A stretch of DNA of 64,000 bases from Silene latifolia (GCF_048544455.1 NC_133536.1:196109325-196173324), one strand, 5' to 3'; positions 46,209 to 58,225 are shown, counted from the stretch's first letter. Made by a program: numbers and translations. The notes: generated by a model not told the origin, from the sequence alone.

Positions 46209-47897
46209 TCCTTGCTTGTCCTCAAGCAAGATCATCCCAACATTGCAAATCCCAAGCAGCTAACAAGCAATTGATTCAAATCCCGAAAACACATGGGCAT
46301 AAGGATAAGCAAAATCATGGATGAGATTTACATGGCGGCGTAGCGTGGATGACTTCAAGTAAACTTTTCGGCTCTTGCATGATCTTTTGACTTTCGGACT
46401 CTCACGATCCACTCATAACTCAATTTTGTGTAAAAGGACATTTTGTGATTAATCACTCAACAATCCTCGACTCATGAGAGTGTGCCCGCAATCTATTATG
46501 GTAATCAATTCAAAACTCTAAAACAAAACAATCAAATGCAAGCATGTAAAGAAGCCAAGGGTAAGAAGAAGGTAAATAAACATGGGCAAGAAAGGGGAAC
46601 AAATGAGTTATGGTAATGTGGAGCTAAGTCAAGCTAGCAACTACCAAAATGTAAAGGTGCTCAATCCCAATTACAACCCAATTTGCAATTTAATCATAAG
46701 TAAACTCTCCAAAATATATGAATAATGTATGAGAATTTCTCACATCAACTTCTTCTTCTCTTTTTTCTTTTTTAATTCATACTTTTTTTTTTTCATTTTC
46801 TTTCATGCTTTTTTTTTGTTTTTCATTTTCTCAACTTTTTTTTTTCCTTCTTGATTTTTTGCATTTCAATTCATCATCACTTTTTCTTCTTTTCTTTCTT
46901 GAGCATTAAGACCAAGCTCACATGATTGTCCAAACTTTAAAACAAATCCCAATTGAGCACCCAAACAAGGACAAACAAAGCTACTAGCTCAATAAGGGTA
47001 GGCAATTTCAATGATGTAGCTAGGGATAAATTTTGTGAAGGGGTCAAAAAGGCTAAATTTATCATGTGAATGGCTCCAAAATGCTTTAACAAATGAATGC
47101 ATGCTTAACAAGAGATGAAATAAAGACCATACTTGTGCGTTTTGATGTAACACACAACATAAGGAGACCTACACTCACCTAAGAGAGACCGGATATGGAT
47201 GCATTGGTCTAAAGAAGGCTCTACCTTACCATTTTGTGGCTTGCCAAAAGTCAAGATCAAGCTTACTTGGTCCAAAATCCATCTTCCACCTACTATGTCA
47301 AGACATCCCCATGCATGCTATATCCCGTCAAAAGTAGCGAATCAAGAGTTATCAAGCAAAAAATGGGACAAACAAGAGAGCGTAAGTAGGACAAGTAAAG
47401 AATTAGAAGGAAAAATTCACACAAATTTTTCAAAAATTCTCACTAAATCTATACTAACTAAATGCAAACTAACTAATGTGCAAATGCAATCTCCCCCCAA
47501 GCTAAACATAACATTGTCCTCAATGTGCCAACAATTAAATTACTCAACTAAACCACAAAAATGGTTCAAAGCACATAAACAAGAACGATAAGAGGTCATA
47601 TTTAATGGGTTGCGAGAAATAAACTAAAGTGCAAAACAAAGAAAACTTACTAGACTAACGAGCCTCCCCCAAGCTAGCATAAACATTGGGAAATTCCTCC
47701 ATTTAGCATCTCATCAAAAAAATGGGTCAAAATTCCGGTGGGTACTTTGTCCTTGATGCTAATAGAGGTTTTCGGAGGTGATTTGATTGGGAAATGAAGA
47801 AAAATGGAGAGAAGGAGTACCGTCTTCTGCTTTTGAAGCATATAGAAAAGATTTAGCATATCCCGTATTTTATTAAAACGCGCAAAAAGGAAGAAAG

Positions 47898-48030
47898 TCA
47901 CGACCCCGATCGGGGTGGTCAACCCCGATCGGGGTTGACCGTTGACTTTTTTTTTTCTTTTTAAATTTTTTTTTTTTTTTTTTTTTTTTGAAAAAAAAAA
48001 CGTAATGTTACGACCCCGAACGGGGTTACA
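47898..48030. repeat. Cluster of GC-rich palindromes in the LTR element interior
   Basis: A 24-bp perfect palindrome lies at 47917-47940 (centre CCCCGATCGGGG). A 14-bp one with the same centre lies just before it at 47903-47916, and a related ACCCCGAACGGGGTTAC hairpin lies near 48012-48028, separated by a long T run (about 47947-47988). The surroundings are AT-rich, so these stand out. Confidence 0.85.
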
Positions 48031-48305
48031 ACATGGGGTAGTATGCTATCCTTCAAAACGCCTCTTCTCCTCTTCAAACACCTACAAATCACAACTCAAA
48101 ATAGCTAATTAGTCTAATATTTATTCCTAATTCTAATAAAACATGAAATTGCGTAAAAAGTGAAATAAAAACAAACTATTTTTTTCTAATGGATCCTCCA
48201 TCGTCCTCTAAAAAGCACGTCAATGCCCTTAGAAGTAAATCATATACCTGTGCATGAGCAATACATAAGCATATGTAAGCAATGATAAGATATAAGTATG
48301 AAAGA

Positions 48306-49208
48306 TCAAAGGCAAGAAAGGATTAATCTTATCAAATTGCCCATGAATAATTTCAAATAGAACCACCGTACTCCACTCGTTAGCAAGAAAAGGAGCATCA
48401 TGCTTAGACCATAAAAATAATCGTTAGTGCACAAATTATAATTATAATCGGTCTCAAATCGGTGGTATGAAAACTCTAAGTGGTAGGACTCGTCAAAAAT
48501 GGGGGGTTCATCCCACTTAACCATTATATTAGCATCACTAAGTCCTTCATCAACCTTAAAAAGGTCAACCACATCCTCTACGAAAGGATTTTCAAAGGGG
48601 TCTAAGGTCTCGTGTAAAACCTCATCCTTTTCATTACATTCGGGCCCAACATCGTCCATGGTGAGTGTGTTATCTACTACAAGGACAATGTCATCAACAT
48701 GAGTCTCTAAATTATCAATTGGAATGACATTAGGGGGACTTTTAGAAGAAAAAGTCGGACTATCATCATCGTCATCTAATAATTCAAAATCATTAGGTTT
48801 AAAAGACTCACATTGGGGAGGTAAAAAGGCAAAATGAGAAAAGATAGGCTCATGTGGTCTCGGTTTCTCTTGAGAATTTTTTTCCAAACAAGCCTGTAAC
48901 ACTTTAAGCTCCTCTTCGATACGCCAATAATGAAATTGGCGTGATACCTCCCGCAATTGACTTTGGCTAGCCATGAAATCAAAGAAATTCCAAAGTTCTA
49001 ACCCCATCATGTAGTAGACACTCCCATTACTCAAATTTAGAGCTATTTCTCGGTTCTCAAAATTCATGTCATTAAGAGCGAATTGAACCATGTAATCCCC
49101 ATCAAGGACATGTCCAAGAGAGAGGAGACTATCGCAAAAATGGTTGAATCGGGCAAGATAGTCATGAAAAGGCTCATCTTTGAGTTGTGGGACGAATTCG
49201 TAATTCAT
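48306..49208 (-). CDS. gag-like protein of the non-autonomous LTR element
   Basis: A 300-codon frame starting MNYEFVPQLKDEPFHDYLAR, with FNHFCDSLLSLGHVLD and later an acidic, low-complexity middle (DDDDDSPTF) and a hydrophobic end. The opening resembles the retrotransposon gag helices (E-F-DYLARF), in which the protein assembles around element RNA. There is no zinc knuckle, protease or polymerase. It is the only long frame between the LTRs, lies about 170 bases from the primer site, and is uninterrupted, fitting a recently active element. It could instead be a chimeric or neofunctional element protein. Confidence 0.55.
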   Translation of the reverse strand: MNYEFVPQLKDEPFHDYLARFNHFCDSLLSLGHVLDGDYMVQFALNDMNFENREIALNLSNGSVYYMMGLELWNFFDFMASQSQLREVSRQFHYWRIEEELKVLQACLEKNSQEKPRPHEPIFSHFAFLPPQCESFKPNDFELLDDDDDSPTFSSKSPPNVIPIDNLETHVDDIVLVVDNTLTMDDVGPECNEKDEVLHETLDPFENPFVEDVVDLFKVDEGLSDANIMVKWDEPPIFDESYHLEFSYHRFETDYNYNLCTNDYFYGLSMMLLFLLTSGVRWFYLKLFMGNLIRLILSCL

Positions 49209-49352
49209 TATGAAAGGCCAATAGCTTTATCACCTACAAAAATAGGCACTAAAACTACAAAGAAACCGTGAGAAGATCCCAAGGAACAAGTGTTCCTTGA
49301 GACAAAATAAAATAAGATAAAATTCAACAACTAATTAGCAAACAAAACCGTC

Positions 49353-49370
49353 TCCCCGGCAACGGCGCCA
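49353..49370 (-). other. Primer binding site for tRNA-Asp
   Basis: The plus strand carries TCCCCGGCAACGGCGCCA, identical to the 3' end of plant tRNA-Asp. The minus strand is therefore its complement, five bases from the LTR end. This fixes the element's orientation. Confidence 0.92.
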
Positions 49371-49375
49371 AAATT

Positions 49376-50748
49376 TGATAGGCTATCGCACACCTATGCA
49401 AAGATAATATTTATACCCTAGACACAAATTAATGTAGTACGTAGGGGTTGAACCACAAAGAGACGGGAGTTATTAATTAATTGTTATGGATTGAATTTTA
49501 CCTTGGTAGATTATCGATTTATTGATTGGGTTGAAGTGATGTAATGATAAGACAATAATAAAGAAAATGTCTAGGAAGGTCGGGTCACACATGCTAATTA
49601 TGTAAATGCTCATGTCAAGTTAGGAAGTTGATTTTACGATAAATGTTTAGGCTTAAAGACACCCACCTTACGATATTAGTGTCAACCATAGACCGGGTCT
49701 TAGAGAAACTCTCGTCCATGACTAGGTCGTCCTACTACACATGCTTTGTCTAATTCAATTATGTGCCTCTCGACTTTTAGAATGAATGAACAAACTTAAT
49801 CAATGAATAAGGCCTTTAAACATAGATTAAACGTGACGATGCAAACATGTGATAGAAACAATTTATCAATTTAACTTAGCCTCATTTTAACATTTATAAT
49901 TTACTTAGTCATGCATGGTTTCCCTTACTCCTTAGACAAATGTAACTACTCTAACATGGTGGAAATATAAATTAAACTAATGATAAATAAAATGGAAAAC
50001 ATAATGAAAATATGAATAAGAAATTACCTTATTGGAAATGGAAATGGAAATAAAGAACAATACTTGTAATATAAATAACTTGTAAATGTAAATTGTTTTA
50101 TAACTTGTAATGTAAATAGGAAATGTAAATAACATAAATTAAATCTAAACTAAGAGCTAATCTAAACTAACTACTAAATTTAGAGAGAATTTCTATGTAA
50201 AAGTGTGTAGAAAGATGGTGTGTAGTGTGTGAGATTAGCATCTCTTATATAGGAAACAAGGGAGTAAACTTTGTAGAGGAATCCCAAAATGTCATCCTAA
50301 ACACACTCTTAATTTTCCTTCAATTCTTGAGTAATTGCCAAAAGGAATCCCATGCAAATTCTTAATGCCTCTTTAATCACATGGTTAAATGTGATATTAG
50401 CATCCAAAACTTTTCTTAGCATCCAATATTTTCCACCATAATTTGGACTTTGAATTTGGGCTTGACTTGCATATTGACTTTGCTTGCATTTTCATTTTGA
50501 TCCAACACTTTTTTCATGCAAAATTCATGCACTTCCAACACTTAGTCCAATCTTGCTCTTATAATTAGCCTTGCTTCTAGTGTTAGCACATTTTATAGTA
50601 CTTTAGCTCATTTTCCTACAAAACACACTTGAACACACAATTGCACTAGAAACACAATATTAGCTTAAAAACACTTTGATAAGTGCTAAATGATATATAA
50701 AATCAAACTAATATAAGGGGTTAAAATGTATAAAATATGCACTTATCA
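49376..50748 (-). repeat. 5' LTR (element orientation) with TATA box
   Basis: 1,373 bp. On the minus strand a TATA box (CCTATATAAGAGATG, near 50240-50254) lies upstream of a likely start for element RNA. Confidence 0.93.
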
Positions 50749-50753
50749 CCCCT

Positions 50754-51507
50754 CCTCCCCCAACCAAGCCTGTTCGAATTTAAAACCTCTCTTAGCTTCG
50801 ACCCCCGTCACTCTTTTATCGAAAACAAGTTTAATTGGAGCATGATCAGACCACTCCCGTTCCAGGTGCACAATCTTTGCATAAGGGAAGATATCCAGCC
50901 AAGAAGTTGTGCACATTGCCCTATCTAACATACATTGCCGGTTAGCTTCTCCCGCCTGACCATTGTCCCAAGTAAACTGATAGCCCTCCCAGCCGATGTC
51001 CCGCAATCCACAGTCATCAACAGCAGCTTGAAAGTTGTTCATTTGCCATTGTGCTCTACTGCCGCCCTTCATCTCGGTAGAAAAAAGAATCTCATTAAAG
51101 TCTCCAATACACACCCATGGTAGGTCCGATTGCCCATTGAGAAGGCGAAGTAACTCCCACGATAGATGTCTATCTCCCACCGCAGGCCACCCATAGAACC
51201 CCGTGACCCTCCACTCCCTTTCCCCCTCACGAACCACAATATCGATATGATGTACCGATGCCGACTTCATAGTACAGTCGAGCTCCTTCTTCCACATAAA
51301 AGCAAGACCACCCGATCTCCCCATGCTATCTACTTCAATACCAAATTACCCCTCCAATTTATCCTTCACCTTTCTCATATCCCGTCCACAAAGCTTCGTC
51401 TCACACAGAAACAACATAGCCGGAGCTTCCCTCCGAACCAGGGCACGAAGCTTATTTACAGCGTCGAGGTTGCCCAATCCTCGACAATTAAGGCTTAGAA
51501 GATTCAT
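50754..51507 (-). pseudogene. LINE ORF2, endonuclease part
   Basis: The ORF2 start ATG is at 51507 (MNLLSLNCRGLGN, the usual plant LINE opening), followed by FLCETKL. A TAA at 51348-51346 interrupts it. Then come MGRSGGLAFMWKK, GDFNEILF and SDHAPIKLVF, the catalytic motifs of an exonuclease-endonuclease-phosphatase domain that nicks the target. The frame ends where the LTR element enters at 50753 and resumes beyond 44811. Confidence 0.93.
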
Positions 51508-51559
51508 TGGGCCCAGCGGGGTTGAGCTCCCTCAACCTCCGCCTCAGATATTAAGACGT

Positions 51560-52915
51560 CCCCGTCTTTGTATTGTTTTTGTTTTTTGCCGCCAGTGCCC
51601 ACCAAATCTTCATCTCGGCTTCTCTTCCCTCCTTCCTGAACCCTCACTTCCCCTTCCCCCCCTCACTACCTCCCTCTGTATTCGTGTCCATTTCTTAGGT
51701 CCGTTATACCCCTTATGTCCCCCCTCCTGCATACCCACGCCCAAAGTCTCACTCCTGGTAAATCCCGCCTCCACGCACCCTCCTCCATCAGACACCATCT
51801 CTCCCCTATCCATCCTCTCGTTTCCCTTCACCAAACAACCCTCCCCCTTCCCTGATATTTCCCCTGCCATCCCCTGCATTTGTTGCCCCTCATCAGTGCA
51901 TTCCTCCCCTAACACAGTAATCTCCAGCGTGCCCTCATCAGCTCTTCCACTCTCTCCCCTTTCCTCCCGCTGTTTCACCTCAGCCTTCGCACCTGATTTC
52001 TTCAGTTTTAAGTCAATAGCAATAGCTTGTAATTTATCTATCATTTTTGCAATGTCGTTTTCAGAGTTTCCGCGCTCCTCAGCCTCAAACGCAGCATTTA
52101 AATCCTTGCGAGCTCTTCCTGACGAATCTGGTATGGTTTTAGTGACCTTCCATGGCGATGCTCTAAGTCAGTCCCCAAATTTCAACTCACTATCCTCATA
52201 CGGTCCGTCATCACAATCTTTTTCGCCATGCCCTAGATGCCCACAACCATAGCAATATAGGGGTAACCGTTCATATTTGACGTCAAATTGCGAACCTTCC
52301 CCCCCCCCCCCCCTTCATTTTAATCGGCACACTATTTTGTAAGGGATTACGAACATCGTGTAGAACTCGGATTCTTATAGCCCTATCAAGCTCTGTATTG
52401 GGGCCCTTCTCCGCAGTAATAAAAGTCCCTAAACTCGCTCCTATCTTCTTTAAATTCGTCTCGCTCGATCGACCCAAGATAGGCAGATCGTAAACACGCG
52501 TCCATATCGGGAAATGAAATAATGGAACATCAGTAAGTTTACCTTCAATATTTGGTTCGTTGAAGCACCATAGAAATTTGTCGAAATGCCATGGTTGCCC
52601 CTCCAAAACCCTAGCCTTATCACACTCATCGCCAAAACGAAACACAAAAAGCTTCTCCTTGGCATCGATTACATTCCCTATCATCGGTTTAGACGGGTTC
52701 CACAGTTTGGTCATCGATTCGATCGCAGCCTTTACATTAATGGATTTGGAAGCCCATATCTTCCCTACAAGAAGTAACCGTCCCTTCTCCGAATTCTCAT
52801 CAACCTCTTCCTTCCATTCGAACGCCGTCATCGCACTTCTACCCCCTCCTCAACCGGTTCTTTCCCATCTCGATGAAAGCCTCGCGTTATCCTATTCAAC
52901 TGACCCTGCATAGAG
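51560..52915 (-). pseudogene. LINE ORF1: DUF4283 domain and CCHC knuckle, frameshifted
   Basis: The frame from 52831 reads RLLLVGKIWASKSINVKAAI, VFRFGDECDKARVLEGQPWH and FPIWTRVYDLPI, matching the DUF4283 RNA-binding domain of plant LINE ORF1. The zinc knuckle CYGCGHLGHGEKDC (CX2CX4HX4C, near 52200-52245) is in another frame, reached across a run of 15 C at 52299-52313. Length change in this homopolymer explains the shift. An upstream ATG near 52912 starts a short frame that ends before the main one. The tail after the knuckle (52044-51610) is low complexity. Confidence 0.85.
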
Positions 52916-53074
52916 AAAACAAACGCAAACAAAGAAAGCAAAACAGAAAAAACAATCTCACGATCGAAATCGTGAGATGAGCCTCGAGAAAAAAGGAGAG
53001 ATCTATGAAGAGAATAGACAAGGAAACCCTAGGATGCTCTAGACGGAAATAGACGGGGTCTTCAATGAGATTTT

Positions 53075-54539
<1,465 letters not shown>

Positions 54540-54607
54540 TAGGTTCAAGTAAGTCCACAAATTTGGTTGAGTCCCTAAGTCCCATTCTTAGCCAATCATT
54601 TCTTAGT

Positions 54608-55090
54608 GTAACTTTATTACTTTATGAGTGTAACTTTAGTCATTTATTGATTCATGAGTGGAATTTTTGGCTTTAAGGTCATTTTGTATATGAAAATTTG
54701 AATTTATAAATTGGAATTTATGTAATTTTAACAAAAGTATATATAACTTTATTTTTTTACGAGTATAACTTTAGTCGTTTTAGTTGTAACTTTAGTCATT
54801 TTAGATGTAACTTTAGTCGTATGGTGGTTTCTATACTTTTACAGGTGTAATTTTACCCCTTTTAAGTGTAACTTTAGTCATTGGAGTCGTAACTTTAGTC
54901 ATAATAGTGAATTGTATGTGAAAATTTGAATTAATATATTTTGTTATTGTAACTTTAGTCCTTTCAAATGTAACTTTTGTCCTTCAAGAGTGTAACTTTA
55001 GTCAATAAAGGTGTAATTTTATTGACTAACGAGTGTAACTCTAGTCCGTAAATTTGTAACTTTAGTACTCAGAAGTGTAACTTTATGCTA
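54608..55090. repeat. Degenerate 21-22 bp minisatellite, core GTGTAACTTTAGTC
   Basis: The word GTAAC/GTAAT/ATAAC at the unit core starts at 54608, 54630, 54722, 54743, 54765, 54786, 54807, 54847, 54868, 54889, 54949, 54970, 54992, 55013, 55035, 55056 and 55077. Most steps are 21 or 22 bases, and the gaps are close to multiples of that spacing. Confidence 0.88.
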
Positions 55091-55209
55091 ACAACTCTTC
55101 TTTCACCATCACCACCATCCTACCACCTCCTACCCCAACCACCACAGCACCACCACCTCCAAACCGCAACAACCAACAACAACATCAACCACTTATTATC
55201 TCGATCTGG

Positions 55210-55241
<32 letters not shown>

Positions 55242-55489
55242 GGAGAAGGCTGCACCACGCACCACCAGCCCACTCCCTCCACCACCTCCAAACCGCAAAG
55301 ACCAACAACACCACCATATAGTTATTATCTCAGATTTGAAAAAAAAAAGGAGAAGGAGAGAGAGGCGCCTACCACCACGCACCGCCAACCGCAAATACGC
55401 CACCACCGCCATTAAAACGCAACAACCAACAATAACACCAAGAGATTTTTATATTAGATCTGAAAAAAAAAAAAACCGAAAAGGGTAGA

Positions 55490-55693
55490 TGGCGGCAGAG
55501 GAGGAGGCTGGCGGGAGGCTCAAATTTGAAAAGAAAAAAAATAAGAGAGAAAGGAGAAGGGGATGAAGGGTAGATGGCGGCAGAGGAGGAGGCTGGTGGG
55601 AGAGGAGAATGGCGGCAGAGGAGGAGGCAGGCGGGAGGCTCGAATTTGAAAAGAAAAAAAAAATAAGAGAGAAAGGAGAAGGGGATGAAGGCG
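55490..55693. repeat. Purine-rich tandem units of about 120 bp
   Basis: GGCGGCAGAGGAGGAGGCTG starts at 55492 and 55577, with a near copy at 55612. TTTGAAAAGAAAAAAAA and GAGAAAGGAGAAGGGGATGA recur with it. Flanking poly-A tracts at 55210-55236 and 55463 add to the low complexity. Confidence 0.75.
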
Positions 55694-55965
55694 GCAGATT
55701 GGTGGGCGTGCGGCCGTCGGACTGGTGGCAGCGGCGTGGTTGGCCGGAGGGTGATGGGAGGGAGAGAGAAGTTGAGAGGAAGAGAGAGAAGTTAGGTTGT
55801 TTGTTGTGGCAGTGAAATGGGTTACAAATGAGGGGATTAGGGTTTTATTATGTTTTAATCTCAACCCTTCATTTTGCTCTAATCTTAGCCACTCATCTCT
55901 TAGATCTAATGGTCCATATGAGGACTTAGGGACTCAACCAAAATAGGTGGACTTACATGATCCTT

Positions 55966-55978
<13 letters not shown>

Positions 55979-56050
<72 letters not shown>
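55979..56050. repeat. (AT)n microsatellite, about 36 units
   Basis: The right partner of the tract at 54407, separated by the inverted-repeat element. Confidence 0.95.
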
Positions 56051-56055
<5 letters not shown>

Positions 56056-56243
56056 TAGATAAAATATTGTATCACATCTCAAGTCGCCAACAGTTTATTT
56101 AGACCGGCAACCAAATTGTACAACTAATCAAACTCTAGGAAATTATGTTTTTTTTATATAAACCATCCTAGGAATGTTCGTACATCCCCATAAATCAACT
56201 TAGCATAAACCTTTTTTTCTTTGTATTGTGTATGTATTGCAAC
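56051..56243. other. Spacer
   Basis: Short AT-rich spacer with no feature recognised. Confidence 0.5.
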
Positions 56244-56248
56244 GTATC

Positions 56249-56757
56249 TATTAGAGAATATTAGGAATATTATCATTAGAGAATAATAGGAAAATATATT
56301 ATCGGTAGATAATATATTATAGTTAGGTAGTATTATCTTTAGAAAGATCTTTGGATTGTTTCCCAAGGCATTGCTACTATAAATTGTAATCGTTTCATTA
56401 ATAATACTAGTATAGATCCCGCGCTAATGCGCGGTTTTAGATAAGAATATTAAAGAAAATAATAATTATAGAACTGATATTTAACTCAATTTGAAATTTA
56501 ATTGTAAAATTTCTTATTATTAATGTTTTGTTATAATCGGTAGAAAAGGAAAAGTTAAGTATAATACAGTTGTAGATATAATATAATGAAAGCTCAATTA
56601 CAGATATGATATAATAAAAGCCCAATTACAGATATGATATAATAAAAGCCCAATTATAGCGAATTCATTTAGGCGGGAAAATTTTAAAGAATTCTTATTC
56701 TTTTAGTATAAGGGGGGATTCACATCATTCAGTTATACTCTCCTTCTATTATTAACA
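56249..56757 (+). repeat. 5' LTR of the TRIM-like element (197 bp plus inserted Helitron)
   Basis: Matches 57811-58007 closely once 56407-56718 is removed. The terminal TG is missing, so the LTR starts TATTAGAG. CTATAAATTG near 56379-56388 is a TATA candidate. Confidence 0.9.
56407..56718 (-). mobile_element. Complete 312-bp non-autonomous Helitron
   Basis: On the minus strand it starts TCCCCCCTTATAC, has a 3' hairpin CCGCGC-ATTA-GCGCGG and ends CTAG. It lies between host A and T. The partner LTR gives the exact empty site, AATAATATTCACATC, confirming both borders without any target duplication, as expected for rolling-circle insertion. Confidence 0.95.
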
Positions 56758-57444
56758 TGGTATCAGCCTAAAAATCGATCCCTACAACAACTCTTCCGCT
56801 TGCTTACAATCTGGTGTTTAATTCGCCGGCCGGGGATGGTCGTCTTATACCATCTCCGGCGGGTGTCTCGTCCATAACCTAGCCGTATACAACTTCCGTT
56901 GGTTTTATTATTCTTATTTTCATTCAATAAATTTAATCTATGCAAACCCCTCCCAGTACCTTCATCTTCCCCAACCAATAAACCCCTTATCACCAACCGT
57001 CAACAAACCCCTTCCACATATCCCTGCCTCCATTTACTTTTATCACCAACCGACCCCTGCCCTTACCCTCACACCTAAGCTTAGATTTATAATATTAGGA
57101 ATAAATTTCTCAACCCCTCCTCTTGTTTATCATGTTGTTGTGCTGCCCATGTATAGCACGTTGATTCTGTCTACGTCGCGCCGCCATCATTCTTGTCGTG
57201 TTGTCTATGGTTGCTAAAACAACCCTATCTGCATCGTTGTTTCGGCAACCGCCACCGCTCTAAACCTGTGCCACGTCCCGTCATCGCCTTCTCCTCGTCC
57301 GCCTCGGGTTCGCCCCAGCCACCACCCCTGCCTAACGGGCCGGGTGGAATGACATCGTCGGCCATACCAGCAGCCGCAACCGGATCGAAGTGCCTCTCGG
57401 ACGTGTGCTTTCTTTTGGTTTAGTTTTATTGTTTTTTCTTTTTA

Positions 57445-57645
57445 ATTTAATCACACTGTTGAGTTTGCTTCAACCCTCAAAATTTCGGTGTTTCACGAGT
57501 TTGCTTCGGCCCTCGTACACCATTTATTTTGTTTTTTATTTAGTCGGTGTTTCACGAGCTGCTACGGCCCTCGTGCACCTTGACGTCCATTTAGTTTGTG
57601 TCTCACGAGTTGTTTCGACTCTCGTGCACAATTAGTTTTATTCCT
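57445..57645 (+). repeat. Degenerate tandem units of about 60-70 bp inside the TRIM-like element
   Basis: GTTTCACGAGTTTGCTTCGG, GTTTCACGAGCTGCTACGGC and GTCTCACGAGTTGTTTCGAC recur, each followed by CCCTCGT/CTCTCGTGCAC. A fourth partial unit precedes them. Confidence 0.75.
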
Positions 57646-57808
57646 GTTATTATAGGTGGCTTTTCAAATGGCATGTTCCTGACATACGCAAGGCAATCAA
57701 AATCCGGTACCGCGTCGACAATGATCAACTTGGCTCATCTACAACGGTCTCAGCAACTATTTTTGGTCCAGTCAAAGCGTCCGTTACCTACCGTTTTGAC
57801 TGAGGGGG

Positions 57809-58007
57809 TGTATTAGAGAATATTAGGAATATTACCATTAGAGAATAATAGGAAAATATATTATCGGTAGATAATATATTATAGTTAGGTAGTATTATCT
57901 TTAGGAAGATCTTTGGATTGTTTCCCAAGGCATTGCTACTATAAATTGTAATCGTTTCATTAATAATATTCACATCATTAAGTTATACTCTCCTTCTATT
58001 ATTAACA
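57809..58007 (+). repeat. 3' LTR of the TRIM-like element
   Basis: 199 bp, starts TGTATTAGAG and ends ATTAACA. Uninterrupted, it serves as the empty-site reference for the Helitron in the 5' LTR. Confidence 0.93.
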
Positions 58008-58029
58008 GTATCATGTTAATGTTAAAGAT

Positions 58030-58217
58030 CAGTAGCGTAGCCACATATAGAGTAGTGGGGTCTTGAGACCCCACAACTTTTCGACAATTGACGTTTTTTA
58101 TCATTAATATATTTGTCTGTTTTCAAAATTTTATGTCTTTAAGATCCCGTAATAAGATATGAATAACAATCACATTATAATATACCCCACAGGTAAACGA
58201 TTCTGGCTCCGCCACTG
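58030..58217. mobile_element. Small hAT-like MITE with perfect 8-bp target duplication
   Basis: 188 bp with ends CAGTAGCGTAGCCA and, reversed, CAGTGGCGGAGCCA, flanked by TTAAAGAT at 58022-58029 and 58218-58225. Confidence 0.9.
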
Positions 58218-58225
58218 TTAAAGAT

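Larger units (their letters stand above)
44816..50748 (-). mobile_element. Young non-autonomous LTR retrotransposon, tRNA-Asp primed
   Basis: 5,933 bp with exact 5-bp duplications CCCCT (44811-44815, 50749-50753). The LTRs are about 1.37 kb and nearly identical, differing at only about ten to fifteen places by eye. The primer site and polypurine tract place it on the minus strand. The interior (3.18 kb) holds one gag-like frame and no protease, RT or integrase, so it must borrow enzymes, most likely from Athila/Tat-type Gypsy elements that use the same primer. Confidence 0.95.
41433..53057 (-). mobile_element. Full-length plant LINE (L1 clade), minus strand, split by an LTR element
   Basis: A 17-bp target duplication GTCTTCAATGAGATTTT lies at 41416-41432 and 53058-53074. 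The poly-A tail is the T run beginning at 41433 (it merges with the duplication). Subtracting the LTR insertion and its duplication (5,938 bp) leaves about 5.69 kb, the size of a complete plant LINE, with ORF1 (DUF4283 plus CCHC) and ORF2 (endonuclease, RT, zinc knuckle, RNase H). Stops in ORF2 lie at 51348, 44633, 44534 and 42770. Confidence 0.93.
41256..53070. mobile_element. MITE of the TTGTGACGG family, split by a LINE
   Basis: The left part (41256-41432) starts TCTTGCTTGTGACGGACA and contains further GTGACGG inverted pairs. After the LINE the sequence resumes with TTCAATGAGA (53061-53070), corresponding to the CACAAATGAGA end of the copy at 13646. Its own sequence is about 185 bp. Confidence 0.65.
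54541..55964. mobile_element. Inverted-repeat element inserted in an (AT)n tract
   Basis: 1.42 kb with ends inverted over about 43 bases: AGGTTCAAGTAAGTCCAC / AGGATCATGTAAGTCCAC, then TTTGGTTGAGTCCCTAAGTC on both. (AT)n lies on both sides, apart from GAGAT and a CT run, so insertion into a TA-rich target is likely. The interior has a 21-22 bp periodic array (54608-55090) and purine-rich tandem repeats (55490-55693). Superfamily unassigned. Confidence 0.75.
56249..58007 (+). mobile_element. TRIM-like short LTR retrotransposon, tRNA-Met primed
   Basis: Exact 5-bp duplications GTATC lie at 56244-56248 and 58008-58012. The LTRs are about 198 bp, the 5' one split by a Helitron and lacking the initial TG. 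The internal region is only 1.05 kb, has no coding capacity, starts TGGTATCAGCC (close to the tRNA-Met primer site) and ends in a purine-rich ACTGAGGGGG tract. Copia-type enzymes would have to act in trans. Confidence 0.92.

Noticed and set aside
47199..47591. 130-codon plus-strand frame inside the LTR element
   Set aside because: Opposite to the element's transcription and without any family resemblance.
47898..48030. CRISPR-like array in the palindrome cluster
   Set aside because: Only three unevenly spaced hairpins without spacers, in a plant retrotransposon.
51323..52252. 309-codon plus-strand frame over the LINE
   Set aside because: Antisense to LINE ORF1 tail and ORF2 start. It is proline/serine-rich because the sense strand is purine-rich.
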